A DNA stretch of 64,000 nt from assembly GCF_004363695.1 (NCBI RefSeq), contig NZ_SNZC01000002.1, forward strand, positions 248,001 through 312,000, read 5' to 3'. The translations under genes were made by a program, and so were the position numbers. The stretch comes from Flavobacterium cheniae. Its GTDB lineage: Bacteria; Bacteroidota; Bacteroidia; Flavobacteriales; Flavobacteriaceae. A model generated the notes under the pieces. That model did no database searches and had not been told where the DNA came from. It saw only the letters and a program-made list of their open reading frames with translations. Of the stretch, positions 10,701-18,753 are shown one piece after another. Within the stretch, counting starts at the first letter, position 1. Each line of letters starts with the position of its first letter.

Positions 10701-10834
10701 AAAGATTCTTTATCTCCTAAAAACTGGTCAACCGGAATTGGTTCCACAAACTCGTTGTTTCTTAGCGTCTCAACAATAGAACTATTTTCGTTTAGTTCTT
10801 CAACACTTTTCCAGTATTTTTTGTTTGATGCCAT
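7799..10834 (-). CDS. actB: Alternative complex III iron-sulfur subunit ActB (molybdopterin-oxidoreductase-like fusion)
   Basis: This 1011-aa periplasmic subunit fuses a molybdopterin-oxidoreductase-like domain with a C-terminal ferredoxin-like domain. A twin-arginine signal (TRRDFLKYVGF) lies unusually deep, at about residues 51-71, and ends in LAAC. Four Cys clusters in the last 250 residues are visible: CTGCGACVIAC, CQHCNHAPCETVCP, CVGTRYCANNCP, and CSMC with CSAAC. In characterised homologues the large domain has lost the molybdenum cofactor; that is family knowledge, not something shown here. It lies between actA and actC. Confidence 0.95.
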   Translation of the reverse strand: MASNKKYWKSVEELNENSSIVETLRNNEFVEPIPVDQFLGDKESLSASSTTRRDFLKYVGFSTAAASLAACEGPVVKSIPYVVQPEEIIPGVADYYATTMADGFDFANILIKTREGRPIKVENNNLEGAKTGANARVHASVLSLYDSLRLKQPKIAGKDATWADVNTKVKSSLEDAKAKGGNVVVLTNTMASPSTDALIASLVAKYPTTKHVVYDAVSESNALDAFQAVYGVRALANYDFSKADVIVSVGADFLGDWQGGGFDAGYAQGRIPKNGMMSKHIQIESNMSLAGANADVRIPMTVAQQKQALADLYYAVVSGAQPKNAQIAKAAKQLKDAKNKGVVVTGLDDVNAQLVVLAINNALQSEAFNTSDAILTRKGDAKAVAQLVADMKAGKVHTLIMNGVNPAYTLANSKDFVAALKSVKLSVSFSMKEDETSTLTTIAAAAPHYLESWGDVAITRGNYSIMQPTIRPLFNTKQFQEALLTWTDNTVAYYDFLKSFSVASLAGKSWNQAVHDGFVASVASPLTAASADYATAASALAQAKSSSFDLVLYSKVGMGDGQQANNPWLQEFPDPITRVSWDNYVTISKADAEAAGVKNWNVANGGLNGSYVTIKVGNATLENVPAIIQPGQAKGTLGLAFGYGKKLGLKEEMQVGVNAYALYANLNSNQSATITVADGEHEFACVQLQKTLMGRGDIIKETTLEVFNTKDAKVWNPIPMVSLDHKPTAATEVDLWDSFDRSVGHHFNLSIDLNACTGCGACVIACHAENNVPVVGKDEIRRSRDMHWLRIDRYYSSKETFAGDIELKESASGLMSSIDTFASMEDPSENPQIAFQPVMCQHCNHAPCETVCPVAATSHGREGQNHMAYNRCVGTRYCANNCPYKVRRFNWFLYNKNSEFDYHMNDDLGRMVINPDVNVRSRGVMEKCSMCIQMTQAVKLKAKREGRAVGKDEFQTACSAACSSGAMKFGDINDSASDVAKLVESDRMYHLLEHIGTKPNVMYHVKVRNDK

Positions 10835-10866
10835 TGTATAGTATATTAGCTTCTTAAATTATTTTA

Positions 10867-12138
10867 TTAATAGTGACATTTACCACATTCTAAACCTCCC
10901 ATTTGAGCCGCAGTTAACTGAGATACTCCGTATTTTTTAGAAAGTTCTTCATGGATTTTTTTGTAGTAAGCATTATCTTCTACTTTCACATTTGTTTCTC
11001 TGTGACAGTTGATACACCATCCCATTGTTAATGGAGCATGTTGTTTCATGATTTCCATTTCTTCAACTGGACCGTGACAAGTTTGACACTCAACTCCTGC
11101 AACAGTTACGTGTTGAGAGTGATTGAAATAAACGTGATCTGGTAAATTATGAATTCTAACCCATTTAACTGGTTTAGTTTTTCCTGTATATTTTTGTAAT
11201 GACTTATCCCATCCAACAGCATCGTATAATTTAGCAATTTCACCATCGTAAAATGCTTTAGAATGCTCTTCAGTTGCAGTAGTTTCAGCTACTTCACTAA
11301 TGTTTTTGTGACAGTTCATACAAACATTCAACGAAGGAATATTAGAATGCTTACCAACTCTTGCAGCAGAGTGACAGTATTTACAGTCAATTCCGTTTTC
11401 ACCAGCATGAATTCTGTGCGAATAGTGAATTGGCTGCACTGGCTCATATCCTTGGTCAACACCAATTTGCATCATCCATCCATATGCAAAGTAAGCAGAA
11501 ACCAACAATAACAAGATTGCAGAAACTAATACTAAGAATTGATTTTTAGCATAAGCTTTAAAGATATTCATTATTGAACGATCTTTTTGAGCCACTTCTA
11601 ACCCTTTAGCACCAGCGATTTTAGTCAACATATTGTTCACTAAGAACAACATAACAACTAACATCATCATTACTAACGAAAGCACTCCTAATATTACATT
11701 ATTAGAAACACCAGAATCAGCAGTTACCTCACCCGCTACAGGAGCACCAGGTACAACTGCAGGAGCAGCAGGAGCTGGCTCAGAAGTATAAGCTAAAATA
11801 TTGTCAATATCTTCATTTGACAATTGTGGAAATGCAGTCATTGGAACTTTGTTGTTCTCTTCAAACACTTTTACTGCTTGCGCATCTCCTGACTTGATTA
11901 ATTCTCCACTATTCTTAATCCACTTATACAACCATTCTTTGTCGTATTTAGCAGCAACGTCACGAAGTGCAGGACCCGTAGCTTTTGCGTCTAATTTATG
12001 ACAAGCAGCACAATTGGTATTAAATAGCTCTTTACCCTTAGCCGCATCCTGAGAGAATACTGATAAAGAAGTTACTAGCACGAATGCTAAACTGAAGAAA
12101 ATCTTTGAAAACGATTTATGGTTACCCACCTTTTTCAT
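10867..12138 (-). CDS. actA: Alternative complex III multihaem cytochrome ActA with extra N-terminal cytochrome c domain
   Basis: This is the first gene of the respiratory operon. The start is taken at the ATG at 12138 (MKKVGNHKSF), which opens a signal peptide ending near VFSQ. A monohaem class I domain follows (CAACH, Cys43/His47). After an Ala/Pro linker come two membrane helices, then five more haem motifs: CKYCH, CMNCH, CQTCH, CINCH and CGKCH. That makes six c-type haems in 423 aa. The five-haem part is classical ActA. The extra N-terminal domain could act as a tethered electron carrier to the oxidase encoded at the end of the operon (inference). Confidence 0.93.
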   Translation of the reverse strand: MKKVGNHKSFSKIFFSLAFVLVTSLSVFSQDAAKGKELFNTNCAACHKLDAKATGPALRDVAAKYDKEWLYKWIKNSGELIKSGDAQAVKVFEENNKVPMTAFPQLSNEDIDNILAYTSEPAPAAPAVVPGAPVAGEVTADSGVSNNVILGVLSLVMMMLVVMLFLVNNMLTKIAGAKGLEVAQKDRSIMNIFKAYAKNQFLVLVSAILLLLVSAYFAYGWMMQIGVDQGYEPVQPIHYSHRIHAGENGIDCKYCHSAARVGKHSNIPSLNVCMNCHKNISEVAETTATEEHSKAFYDGEIAKLYDAVGWDKSLQKYTGKTKPVKWVRIHNLPDHVYFNHSQHVTVAGVECQTCHGPVEEMEIMKQHAPLTMGWCINCHRETNVKVEDNAYYKKIHEELSKKYGVSQLTAAQMGGLECGKCHY

Positions 12139-12222
12139 ATTTAAAATGATTATCGACTTAATTTGGTATACTTTTAGATATACCTTATCTAAAAACAACA
12201 CGTTATTTTTTCAAAACTCCGA

Positions 12223-12230
12223 CAAAAATA
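12223..12230 (-). promoter_or_regulatory. Candidate -7 box of the act-cox operon promoter
   Basis: The minus strand reads TATTTTTG, matching the Bacteroidota -7 consensus TAnnTTTG. It lies about 85 nt before the actA ATG. The -33 region is only weakly T-rich. The leader between them holds a small GGTATA/TATACC hairpin (12165-12184). Confidence 0.45.
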
Positions 12231-12354
12231 CAATATTCGAACTATTATTAAAACCTTAATTTTGTCTTAAAATGTAATTTATATTTGTTCTAAATAATTT
12301 TCAACCTTCTAGATATCATCTTAAATTGTATTTTTGTATTAAAATCATTTGTAT

Positions 12355-12744
12355 ATGAAAAACTTATCAAAACATAACTTATTGTACTTCTTTATTCTAT
12401 CTTCATTTTTCTGTTTGTCGTCAAGGGCTCAGGACGGAAAAACAAATGTTTCGGTAGACCCGAAAATTGACCAATTGTTAAAAGAAAAAAGAAAACTAAA
12501 TACCGGTTTATTTTTAAATGAAGCCTATAAAATTCAAATTTTTTATGGCAACAGCGAAGAATCGAAAAAAAAATTACAAGAGTTTAAAAGGGAATTTAAA
12601 GACTTAGATGGCACAATTATCTTTAATAGCCCTAACTATAAAGTATGGATCGGAAACTTCAAAACAAGAATAGAAGTAGAACGCGCAATGGTAGATATTA
12701 AGAAAAAATACCCTACTGCGTTAATCATCAAACCATCTAATTAA
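12355..12744 (+). CDS. Secreted SPOR-domain protein
   Basis: This 129-aa protein has an N-terminal signal peptide (LLYFFILSSFFCLSSRAQ). A SPOR-like repeat fold occupies about residues 55-127: YKIQIFYGN ... YKVWIGNFKTRIEVERA ... KKYPTALIIKP. SPOR domains bind denuded peptidoglycan, commonly at division septa. The ATG at 12355 is chosen; a TTG two codons upstream is less likely. It is monocistronic, divergent from the respiratory operon and convergent with infB across a shared terminator. The family is confident; the specific role is not. Confidence 0.8.
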   Translation: MKNLSKHNLLYFFILSSFFCLSSRAQDGKTNVSVDPKIDQLLKEKRKLNTGLFLNEAYKIQIFYGNSEESKKKLQEFKREFKDLDGTIIFNSPNYKVWIGNFKTRIEVERAMVDIKKKYPTALIIKPSN

Positions 12745-12760
12745 AAATAGATAAAAACAA

Positions 12761-12790
12761 AAAAAGCCATTCAAATGAATGGCTTTTTTT
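12761..12790. terminator. Bidirectional terminator between the SPOR gene and infB
   Basis: A 12-bp stem (AAAAAGCCATTC with GAATGGCTTTTT) has a 4-nt loop, with A and T tracts on the two sides. It serves both convergent genes. Confidence 0.88.
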
Positions 12791-12806
12791 ATTGCTTATA
12801 ATTGAA

Positions 12807-15638
12807 TTATTTCAATTTTTTCTTCACTTCTACCTCATGGAATCCTTCAATTAAATCATACTCACGAATATCGTTGTAATTTTTAATCTGCATACCACAA
12901 TCATATCCTTTAGAAACTTCTTTAACATCGTCTTTAAAACGTTTTAAAGTAGCTAACTCACCAGTGTAAATTACAACTCCTTCTCTAATTAAACGTATTT
13001 TAGAGTTTCTGAATACTTTACCATCGGTAACCATACATCCGGCAATTGTTCCCACTTTAGAAACTTTGAAAATTTCTCTAATTTCTGCTGTACCTGTAAT
13101 TTCTTCTTTCATCTCTGGAGACAACATTCCTTCCATTGCATCTTTTAAGTCATCAATTGCATCGTAAATAATTGAATAGTTACGGATATCGATTTCTTCT
13201 TTTTCTGCTAATTGTTTTGCGTTTCCTTGAGGACGAACGTTAAATCCGATAATAATAGCATCAGAAGCAGAAGCTAACAATACGTCAGATTCAGTAATTG
13301 CTCCAACTCCTTTATGAATAATGTTGATTTGAATTTCTTCGGTAGATAATTTAGAGAATGAATCCGATAACGCTTCAACAGAACCATCCACGTCTCCTTT
13401 AAGGATAATATTCAATTCTTTAAATTGTCCTAATGCAATACGACGACCAATTTCGGCAAGCGTAATGTGTTTTTGCGTACGAACCGATTGCTCACGTTGT
13501 AACTGAGTACGTTTAGATGCAATTTGTTTTGCTTCTCTTTCGTCTTCGTAAACATTAAATTTATCACCCGCTGTTGGCGCACCATCTAAACCTAATACTG
13601 ATACTGGAGTTGATGGTCCCGCTTCTTTGATTTGATGTCCTCTTTCGTCAAACATGGCTCTAATTTTACCATGATTTTTTCCAGCCAACACATAATCTCC
13701 AATACGAAGTGTTCCTGCTTGTACTAAAATAGTAGAAACATATCCTTTTCCTTTATCTAACTGAGCCTCAACAACTGTTCCAAGCGCAGGTTTTTTTGGA
13801 TTTGCAGTAAGTTCTAAAACTTCTGCTTCCAATAATACTTTTTCTAATAATTCTGAAACTCCTGTTCCTTGTTTAGCCGAAATATCGTGAGATTGGTATT
13901 TTCCACCCCAATCTTCAACTAATAAATTCATTCCCGCTAACTGCTCTTTAATTTTTTCTGGATTAGCCGCTGGCTTATCTACTTTATTAATAGCAAAGAT
14001 CATTGGAACACCAGCAGCTTGCGCGTGACTGATTGCTTCTTTTGTTTGTGGCATGATATCATCATCCGCCGCAATTACGATAATAGCGATATCGGTAACT
14101 TGAGCTCCACGCGCACGCATCGCGGTAAACGCCTCGTGACCTGGTGTATCTAAGAATGTGATTTTTTCGCCATTTTCTAAAATTACTCCGTAAGCTCCAA
14201 TATGTTGTGTAATTCCTCCTGATTCACCCGCAATAACATTTGCCTTACGAATATAATCTAACAAAGAGGTTTTACCGTGGTCAACGTGACCCATTACGGT
14301 AACAATTGGTGCTCTGTGTACTAAATCTTCTGGATTATCTTGAACTACTTCTGCAGCTTCTTCAATATCAGTTGTAATGAATTCAACTTCAAAACCGAAC
14401 TCATCTGCAACGATAGACAATGTTTCAGCATCTAAACGTTGGTTCATCGTAACCATGATTCCAAGCGACATACATGTTCCGATTACTTTTGTAATAGGCA
14501 CATCCATTAAAGATGCAATTTCACCTACAGTAACAAATTCTGTTACTTTTAATGTTTTGCTTCCTTCTTCTTGTGCTTGTAATTCATCATCAACACGTTG
14601 ACGGTGAGAATCTCTTTTATCTCTACGGTATTTTGCTGATTTCGATTTATTACCTTTTCCTTGTAATCTTTCAAGAGTTTCTTTAATTTGGTTTTTAACG
14701 TCTTCTTCAGAAGGCTCTACCTTTTGAATAATTGGTTTTTTACCTTTATTAAATCCACCTCCAGCTGCTCCACCTTTAACAAACTCTTTCTTAGGTCCAC
14801 CCGCGTTATTGTTTGCTCCAGGAGCTCCAGGTCCGCCTGGTTTAATAATACGTTTACGTTTGTTTTTATTGTTATTATTAGCAGCATTTGCCCCACCAGC
14901 ATTTGGTGCTTGAGGAGTACCTGGCTTTTTAATATCTTTTTTAGGATCTTCTTTTTTCTTTTTAGGTTTTTCAAATTGAGATAAATCAATTTTTTGACCT
15001 GTAAAAGTAGCTCCTGATAATTTTTGGTATTGTGTTTCGAATTTTATTTCTCCTGCTTCGTCAGTAGTTGGTTCGGTTTTTTCCTCTGCTTCTTTAGCTG
15101 GTTTAACCATTTCTACTTTTTTAGTAACAGGCGCTTCTTCCTTAGCTTCAGGCGTAACCAATTCTGGAGTTTTCTCCACAACAGGTTTTTCTTCAGCAAC
15201 AACAGGCTTTTGCTCTGTTTTAACAACAGGTTTTTCTTCAGAAACTGGCTTTTCAGACTTAACTTCTTGTTTTTTAGGATCTAAATCGATTTTACCAACT
15301 GCTTTTGGAGCAGTTAAGACTGCTTTAGCTTTGATAATCTCTTGTCTTTGACGCTCTTCTTCCTGCAAACGCTTTGCTTCTTGTTCTTTTTCCAGTTCGC
15401 GTTTTAGCGCCTCCTTCTCTTTTCTTTTTTCTTCACTCACTTCAAGAGAGGCAACCTTATTCCCTTTGTCAGCAGAAAATTGACCGCATAAGACTTTGTA
15501 TTCCTCTTGTGATATTTTAGCATTTGGACTTGACTCAATTTCATGACCCTTTTCTTTAAGAAAATCCACAGCTCTATCAAGAGAAATATTTAACTCCCTT
15601 AAAATTTTGTTTATTCTTATTACTCTTTCTTCAGACAT
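12807..15638 (-). CDS. infB: Translation initiation factor IF-2
   Basis: IF-2 is the GTPase that places initiator tRNA on the ribosome. The product has 943 aa. An IF2-N domain at residues 1-55 ([20 protein letters not shown]) precedes a long charged linker rich in Glu/Lys/Pro/Val with near-repeats of EEKPVV, then an Asn/Gly/Lys-rich stretch. The G domain begins around residue 447 with GHVDHGKT and later has DTPGHEAF and NKVD. Domains II-IV complete the C-terminus ([15 protein letters not shown]). It is the last gene of rimP-nusA-infB, 48 nt after nusA. Confidence 0.97.
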   Translation of the reverse strand: MSEERVIRINKILRELNISLDRAVDFLKEKGHEIESSPNAKISQEEYKVLCGQFSADKGNKVASLEVSEEKRKEKEALKRELEKEQEAKRLQEEERQRQEIIKAKAVLTAPKAVGKIDLDPKKQEVKSEKPVSEEKPVVKTEQKPVVAEEKPVVEKTPELVTPEAKEEAPVTKKVEMVKPAKEAEEKTEPTTDEAGEIKFETQYQKLSGATFTGQKIDLSQFEKPKKKKEDPKKDIKKPGTPQAPNAGGANAANNNNKNKRKRIIKPGGPGAPGANNNAGGPKKEFVKGGAAGGGFNKGKKPIIQKVEPSEEDVKNQIKETLERLQGKGNKSKSAKYRRDKRDSHRQRVDDELQAQEEGSKTLKVTEFVTVGEIASLMDVPITKVIGTCMSLGIMVTMNQRLDAETLSIVADEFGFEVEFITTDIEEAAEVVQDNPEDLVHRAPIVTVMGHVDHGKTSLLDYIRKANVIAGESGGITQHIGAYGVILENGEKITFLDTPGHEAFTAMRARGAQVTDIAIIVIAADDDIMPQTKEAISHAQAAGVPMIFAINKVDKPAANPEKIKEQLAGMNLLVEDWGGKYQSHDISAKQGTGVSELLEKVLLEAEVLELTANPKKPALGTVVEAQLDKGKGYVSTILVQAGTLRIGDYVLAGKNHGKIRAMFDERGHQIKEAGPSTPVSVLGLDGAPTAGDKFNVYEDEREAKQIASKRTQLQREQSVRTQKHITLAEIGRRIALGQFKELNIILKGDVDGSVEALSDSFSKLSTEEIQINIIHKGVGAITESDVLLASASDAIIIGFNVRPQGNAKQLAEKEEIDIRNYSIIYDAIDDLKDAMEGMLSPEMKEEITGTAEIREIFKVSKVGTIAGCMVTDGKVFRNSKIRLIREGVVIYTGELATLKRFKDDVKEVSKGYDCGMQIKNYNDIREYDLIEGFHEVEVKKKLK

Positions 15639-15686
15639 ATAACCTTTTTAAAATTCTTTGTATTGTTGTGTTGTTTGGTTAAAGAA

Positions 15687-16928
15687 TTATCCTTCTAATT
15701 CTTCTTTTAATATATTCATTACATCTAAAATAGTTTCCTCTTCAAGATCAGTTCTTCTTACCAAGTCAGCAACATCTTGATTTAATACGCTTCTAGCTGT
15801 ATCTAAACCGATTTTTTCAAATTCTTCAATCACCCACGCTTCGATTTCATCAGAGAACTCTCTTAATTCCACGTCATCTTCTTCCTGAGCGATACCTTCT
15901 CTAATAACATCAATTTCGTAACCTGTTAGTAAACTAGCTAATTTAATGTTATTTCCGCCTCTACCAATAGCTTTAGAAACTTCTTCAATTTTTAAGAATA
16001 CTTCAGCCGTTTTAGCTTCTTCGTTAATTTTAACAGTTGAAACTTTCGCAGGACTCAAGGCTCTTGTAATATATAACTGAGCGTTAGCTGTATAATTAAT
16101 TACGTCGATATTTTCGTTTCCTAATTCACGAACAATTCCATGAATACGAGAACCTTTCATACCTACACAAGCTCCAACAGGATCAATTCTATCATCATAA
16201 GAATCTACCGCTACTTTTGCTTTTTCACCAGGAATACGAACTACTTTTTTGATAGTAATTAAACCATCAAATACTTCAGGAATTTCTTGTTCGAATAATT
16301 TCTCAAGGAATTCCGGAGCAGTTCTTGACATGATGATTTGTGGTTTATTACCTTTCAATTCAACATTCTCAATCACACCTCTTACATTATCTCCTTTTTT
16401 GAAATAATCATTTGGAATTTGTTTTTCTTTTGGTAAAACAATTTCGTTTCCTTCATCATCCATCAAAATTACAGCTTTTGGACGAACATGATGCACTTCC
16501 GCTGTATAAATATCACCAATTAAATCTTTAAACTGTTTGTAAAGATTTGTATTATCGTGTTCATGAATCTTAGAAATCAAGTTTTGACGTAATGCCAAAA
16601 TAGCTCTTCTTCCTAATTGAATTAATTTTACTTCTTCAGAAACGTCTTCACCTACTTCAAAATCAGGCTCAATTCTTCTTGCTTCTGACAAAGAAATCTC
16701 AGAATTTTCATCTTCTACTTCACCATCTTCAACTACTACACGATTTCTCCAAATCTCCATATCTCCTTTATCAGGATTAATGATAATGTCGAAATTATCG
16801 TCTGAACCATATTTCTTTTTCAATGCATTTCTAAACACATCTTCTAAAATTGCCATTAGTGTAACTCTATCGATGAGTTTGTCGTCTTTAAATTCTGAAA
16901 ACGATTCGATTAATGCAATATTCTCCAT
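15687..16928 (-). CDS. nusA: Transcription termination/antitermination factor NusA
   Basis: NusA binds RNA polymerase and modulates pausing, termination and antitermination. The product has 413 aa. An N-terminal polymerase-binding domain is followed by an S1 domain (about 130-200) and tandem KH domains containing DPVGACVGMKGSR and IGRGGNNIKLAS. The C-terminus is short, without the acidic repeats of gamma-proteobacterial NusA. It lies 14 nt after rimP and before infB, the conserved bacterial order. Confidence 0.97.
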   Translation of the reverse strand: MENIALIESFSEFKDDKLIDRVTLMAILEDVFRNALKKKYGSDDNFDIIINPDKGDMEIWRNRVVVEDGEVEDENSEISLSEARRIEPDFEVGEDVSEEVKLIQLGRRAILALRQNLISKIHEHDNTNLYKQFKDLIGDIYTAEVHHVRPKAVILMDDEGNEIVLPKEKQIPNDYFKKGDNVRGVIENVELKGNKPQIIMSRTAPEFLEKLFEQEIPEVFDGLITIKKVVRIPGEKAKVAVDSYDDRIDPVGACVGMKGSRIHGIVRELGNENIDVINYTANAQLYITRALSPAKVSTVKINEEAKTAEVFLKIEEVSKAIGRGGNNIKLASLLTGYEIDVIREGIAQEEDDVELREFSDEIEAWVIEEFEKIGLDTARSVLNQDVADLVRRTDLEEETILDVMNILKEELEG

Positions 16929-16942
16929 GTCAACTCTTTATT

Positions 16943-17410
16943 TTAAAATGATATTATAACAATTGCTTCTTTTATATTCTCGTAAGGAATTTCTAGTTTT
17001 TTATCTACTGTTTCTTTCCCTTTACCAATCTTTTTAGGCTCGCGTGCCTGCCACTCTAAGGTTATTTTTTCATCATCAGCCATTGTTAATTTAGCTTCAA
17101 TTTCTTCAGATGAAGTAGTTTTAACTTTTAGAGTTCTGCCAATATTTTTCTTGTATTGTCTTACTAATTTTAACGGACTTGAAACACCTGCCGAAGCCAC
17201 TTCTAATGAAAAATCTTGCTCCTCTCTGTCTAAATTGTTCTCAACTGCTCTACTTATGTCGATACAATCTTGCAAATTTACACCTGAATCACCATCTAAA
17301 ATTACACTAATTTTATTAGTTTCATTGATAGATAAATCAATCAAAAAAAGATGCTCACGTTCTGTCAATGCTGCATCCAATACCTCTTGAACTTTACTTT
17401 TAAATGTCAT
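16943..17410 (-). CDS. rimP: Ribosome maturation factor RimP
   Basis: RimP assists 30S subunit maturation. The start is taken at the ATG at 17410 ([11 protein letters not shown]), giving 155 aa. In-frame codons further upstream overlap the leader hairpin and encode no conserved sequence. Recognisable features are [19 protein letters not shown] and the later [13 protein letters not shown] segment, both typical of RimP. It is the first gene of rimP-nusA-infB. A terminator-like hairpin sits 13 nt upstream of the start codon. Confidence 0.92.
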   Translation of the reverse strand: MTFKSKVQEVLDAALTEREHLFLIDLSINETNKISVILDGDSGVNLQDCIDISRAVENNLDREEQDFSLEVASAGVSSPLKLVRQYKKNIGRTLKVKTTSSEEIEAKLTMADDEKITLEWQAREPKKIGKGKETVDKKLEIPYENIKEAIVIISF

Positions 17411-17465
17411 ATTTTTATAAAAAGAGGCACGCTGTGCGTGCCTCATAATCCTTTGTCCTTTAATA
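17411..17465 (-). promoter_or_regulatory. rimP-nusA-infB leader with terminator-like hairpin
   Basis: The minus-strand transcript contains a perfect 9-bp GC-rich stem (17424-17432 with 17436-17444) and a 3-nt loop. A run of five T follows at once, then the rimP ATG. The upstream neighbour is divergent, so no upstream gene needs this terminator. Attenuation or 5'-end stabilisation is inferred. Confidence 0.6.
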
Positions 17466-17471
17466 ACGTTG

Positions 17472-17479
17472 CAAATATA
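17472..17479 (-). promoter_or_regulatory. Candidate -7 box for rimP-nusA-infB
   Basis: The minus strand reads TATATTTG, an exact TAnnTTTG match. It places the start of transcription about 20 nt before the leader hairpin. No good TTTG -33 element is visible. Confidence 0.5.
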
Positions 17480-17579
17480 CAAATTTTTTTGAATTAAAAA
17501 AACATTGTCAGTTTGGATATTTTTTGTACTTTTATAGTGTAATTCATTTTACACCATTAAAATAACCTAAAACAAACTT

Positions 17580-18404
17580 ATGAAACGAATTTTAGTACCA
17601 ACCGATTTTTCAAAACACGCCGAATACGCATTAAAAGTAGCTGCTCAAATCGCCAAAAAGAATGACGGTGAGATTTTTTTACTACACATGTTAGAATTAC
17701 CAACAACTGGAAATGACGCTGTTTCAAGAGCTCACGACATACCAGAACTAATGTTTTTCAAAAACGCAGCTGTAGCTAAATTAGACGAATTAATGGACGC
17801 CGATTATTTAGACGGAGTTAAAATTTCAAGAATTATTCAATTTGAAATGGCTTTCGAAGGCATCATTAAAAACGGAGAAGCTCACAATGCTGATTTAATA
17901 GTTATGGGATCTCATGGCGCTAATGGCTTCCAAGAAATGTTTATTGGTTCTAACACAGAAAAAGTAGTAAGAAACTCAAACGTTCCTGTATTAGTTATTA
18001 AACGCGAAGAAGACACCTTCAATGCTTCTAAATTTGTATTTGCTTCTGATTTTTCAGACGAAATAAAAAAACCATTTGAAAAAGTAGTTGAATTTGTTAA
18101 CAAATTTGGTTCTCACCTTTATTTAGCAAACATCAATACTCCAAACAACTTTAAGTCTACTAAAGTAGCTCAAAAACAAATGGACGAGTTTATTGCAAAC
18201 TTTAAAATTGACAACTATTCTACTCACATTTACAATGATGTAAACGTAGAAAAAGGAATCTTACATTTTGCAAAAAGCATCGATGCAGATATTATCGGAA
18301 TGAGCACACACGGAAGAAAAGGTTTATCTCACTTCTTCAATGGAAGCATTAGTGAAGATTTAGTAAACCATGCCAAAAGACCAGTTATTACATTTAAAAT
18401 CTAA
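17580..18404 (+). CDS. Universal stress protein, tandem UspA domains
   Basis: This 274-aa cytoplasmic protein has two UspA folds. The first (1-140) starts MKRILVPTDFSKHAEYAL and ends with the ATP-binding pattern GSHGANGFQEMFIGSNTEKV, followed by VPVLVIK. The second (about 147-274) has FASDFSDE and closes with MSTHGRKGLSHFFNGSISE, then RPVITFKI. Tandem Usp proteins bind nucleotide and respond to stress; the exact target is unknown. The gene is monocistronic, divergent from rimP, and followed by a strong terminator. Confidence 0.92.
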   Translation: MKRILVPTDFSKHAEYALKVAAQIAKKNDGEIFLLHMLELPTTGNDAVSRAHDIPELMFFKNAAVAKLDELMDADYLDGVKISRIIQFEMAFEGIIKNGEAHNADLIVMGSHGANGFQEMFIGSNTEKVVRNSNVPVLVIKREEDTFNASKFVFASDFSDEIKKPFEKVVEFVNKFGSHLYLANINTPNNFKSTKVAQKQMDEFIANFKIDNYSTHIYNDVNVEKGILHFAKSIDADIIGMSTHGRKGLSHFFNGSISEDLVNHAKRPVITFKI

Positions 18405-18424
18405 TTTTTGAGATTTTTACCAAT

Positions 18425-18458
18425 AAAAAAAAGACCACAATTGTGGTCTTTTTTTTAT
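18425..18458 (+). terminator. Terminator of the universal stress protein gene
   Basis: A near-palindrome (AAAAGACCACAA with TTGTGGTCTTTT, centred at 18440/18441) is followed by a T tract. Confidence 0.88.
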
Positions 18459-18489
18459 GTTAACTTATGATGAATTAGCGACTTACAAA

Positions 18490-18523
18490 AATAAAAAAAC
18501 TCCACTTATTTCTAAGTGGAGTT
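18490..18523 (-). terminator. Terminator of tRNA-Gln
   Basis: An 11-bp stem (18498-18508 with 18513-18523) has a 4-nt loop. Read on the minus strand it is followed by a T tract (complement of 18490-18497). It lies 4 nt after the tRNA 3' end. Confidence 0.87.
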
Positions 18524-18526
18524 CTG

Positions 18527-18597
18527 TTGGCCCACAAGGACTCGAACCTTGAATGACGGTACCAAAAACCGGAGTGTTACCATTACACCATGGGCCA
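18527..18597 (-). tRNA. tRNA-Gln (anticodon TTG)
   Basis: On the minus strand the acceptor arms TGGCCCA and TGGGCCA pair fully. The D arm is GTGT/ACAC, the anticodon loop TTTTGGT carries TTG, and the T arm contains GGTTCGAGTCC. The discriminator base is A and CCA is not encoded. The first anticodon-stem pair (27-43) appears to be a C/T mismatch while the other four pair. Together with the two terminators and its promoter it fills the 349-nt gap between protein genes. Confidence 0.93.
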
Positions 18598-18626
18598 ATA
18601 CCTAACAACCTTTTCGATTGCGAGTG

Positions 18627-18657
18627 CAAATGTAATGCATATTTTTTATTCTGCAAA
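18627..18657 (-). promoter_or_regulatory. Promoter of tRNA-Gln
   Basis: The minus strand reads TTTG (18654-18657), 19 nt, then TACATTTG (18627-18634). This is an exact Bacteroidota -33/-7 pair. It puts the start of transcription about 20 nt before the tRNA. Confidence 0.72.
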
Positions 18658-18753
18658 TTTTTCTAAAAAAAATATTAAAAAAATTATTAAACCGAAATCG
18701 TAAACAAAAAAATAGTTTCTTTGTAGGAGAATATAGAAAAATCAAAATACAAT

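Noticed and set aside
12165..12184. GGTATA/TATACC hairpin in the actA leader as a riboswitch or attenuator
   Set aside because: The stem is only 6 bp and AT-rich, with no T tract and no known aptamer motif.
12139..12201. 21-codon N-terminal extension of ActA
   Set aside because: It lacks signal-peptide character; the ATG at 12138 opens a proper signal sequence.
14717..14989. Lysine-rich frame overlapping infB in another frame
   Set aside because: It is the shifted reading of the low-complexity Asn/Gly/Lys linker of IF-2.
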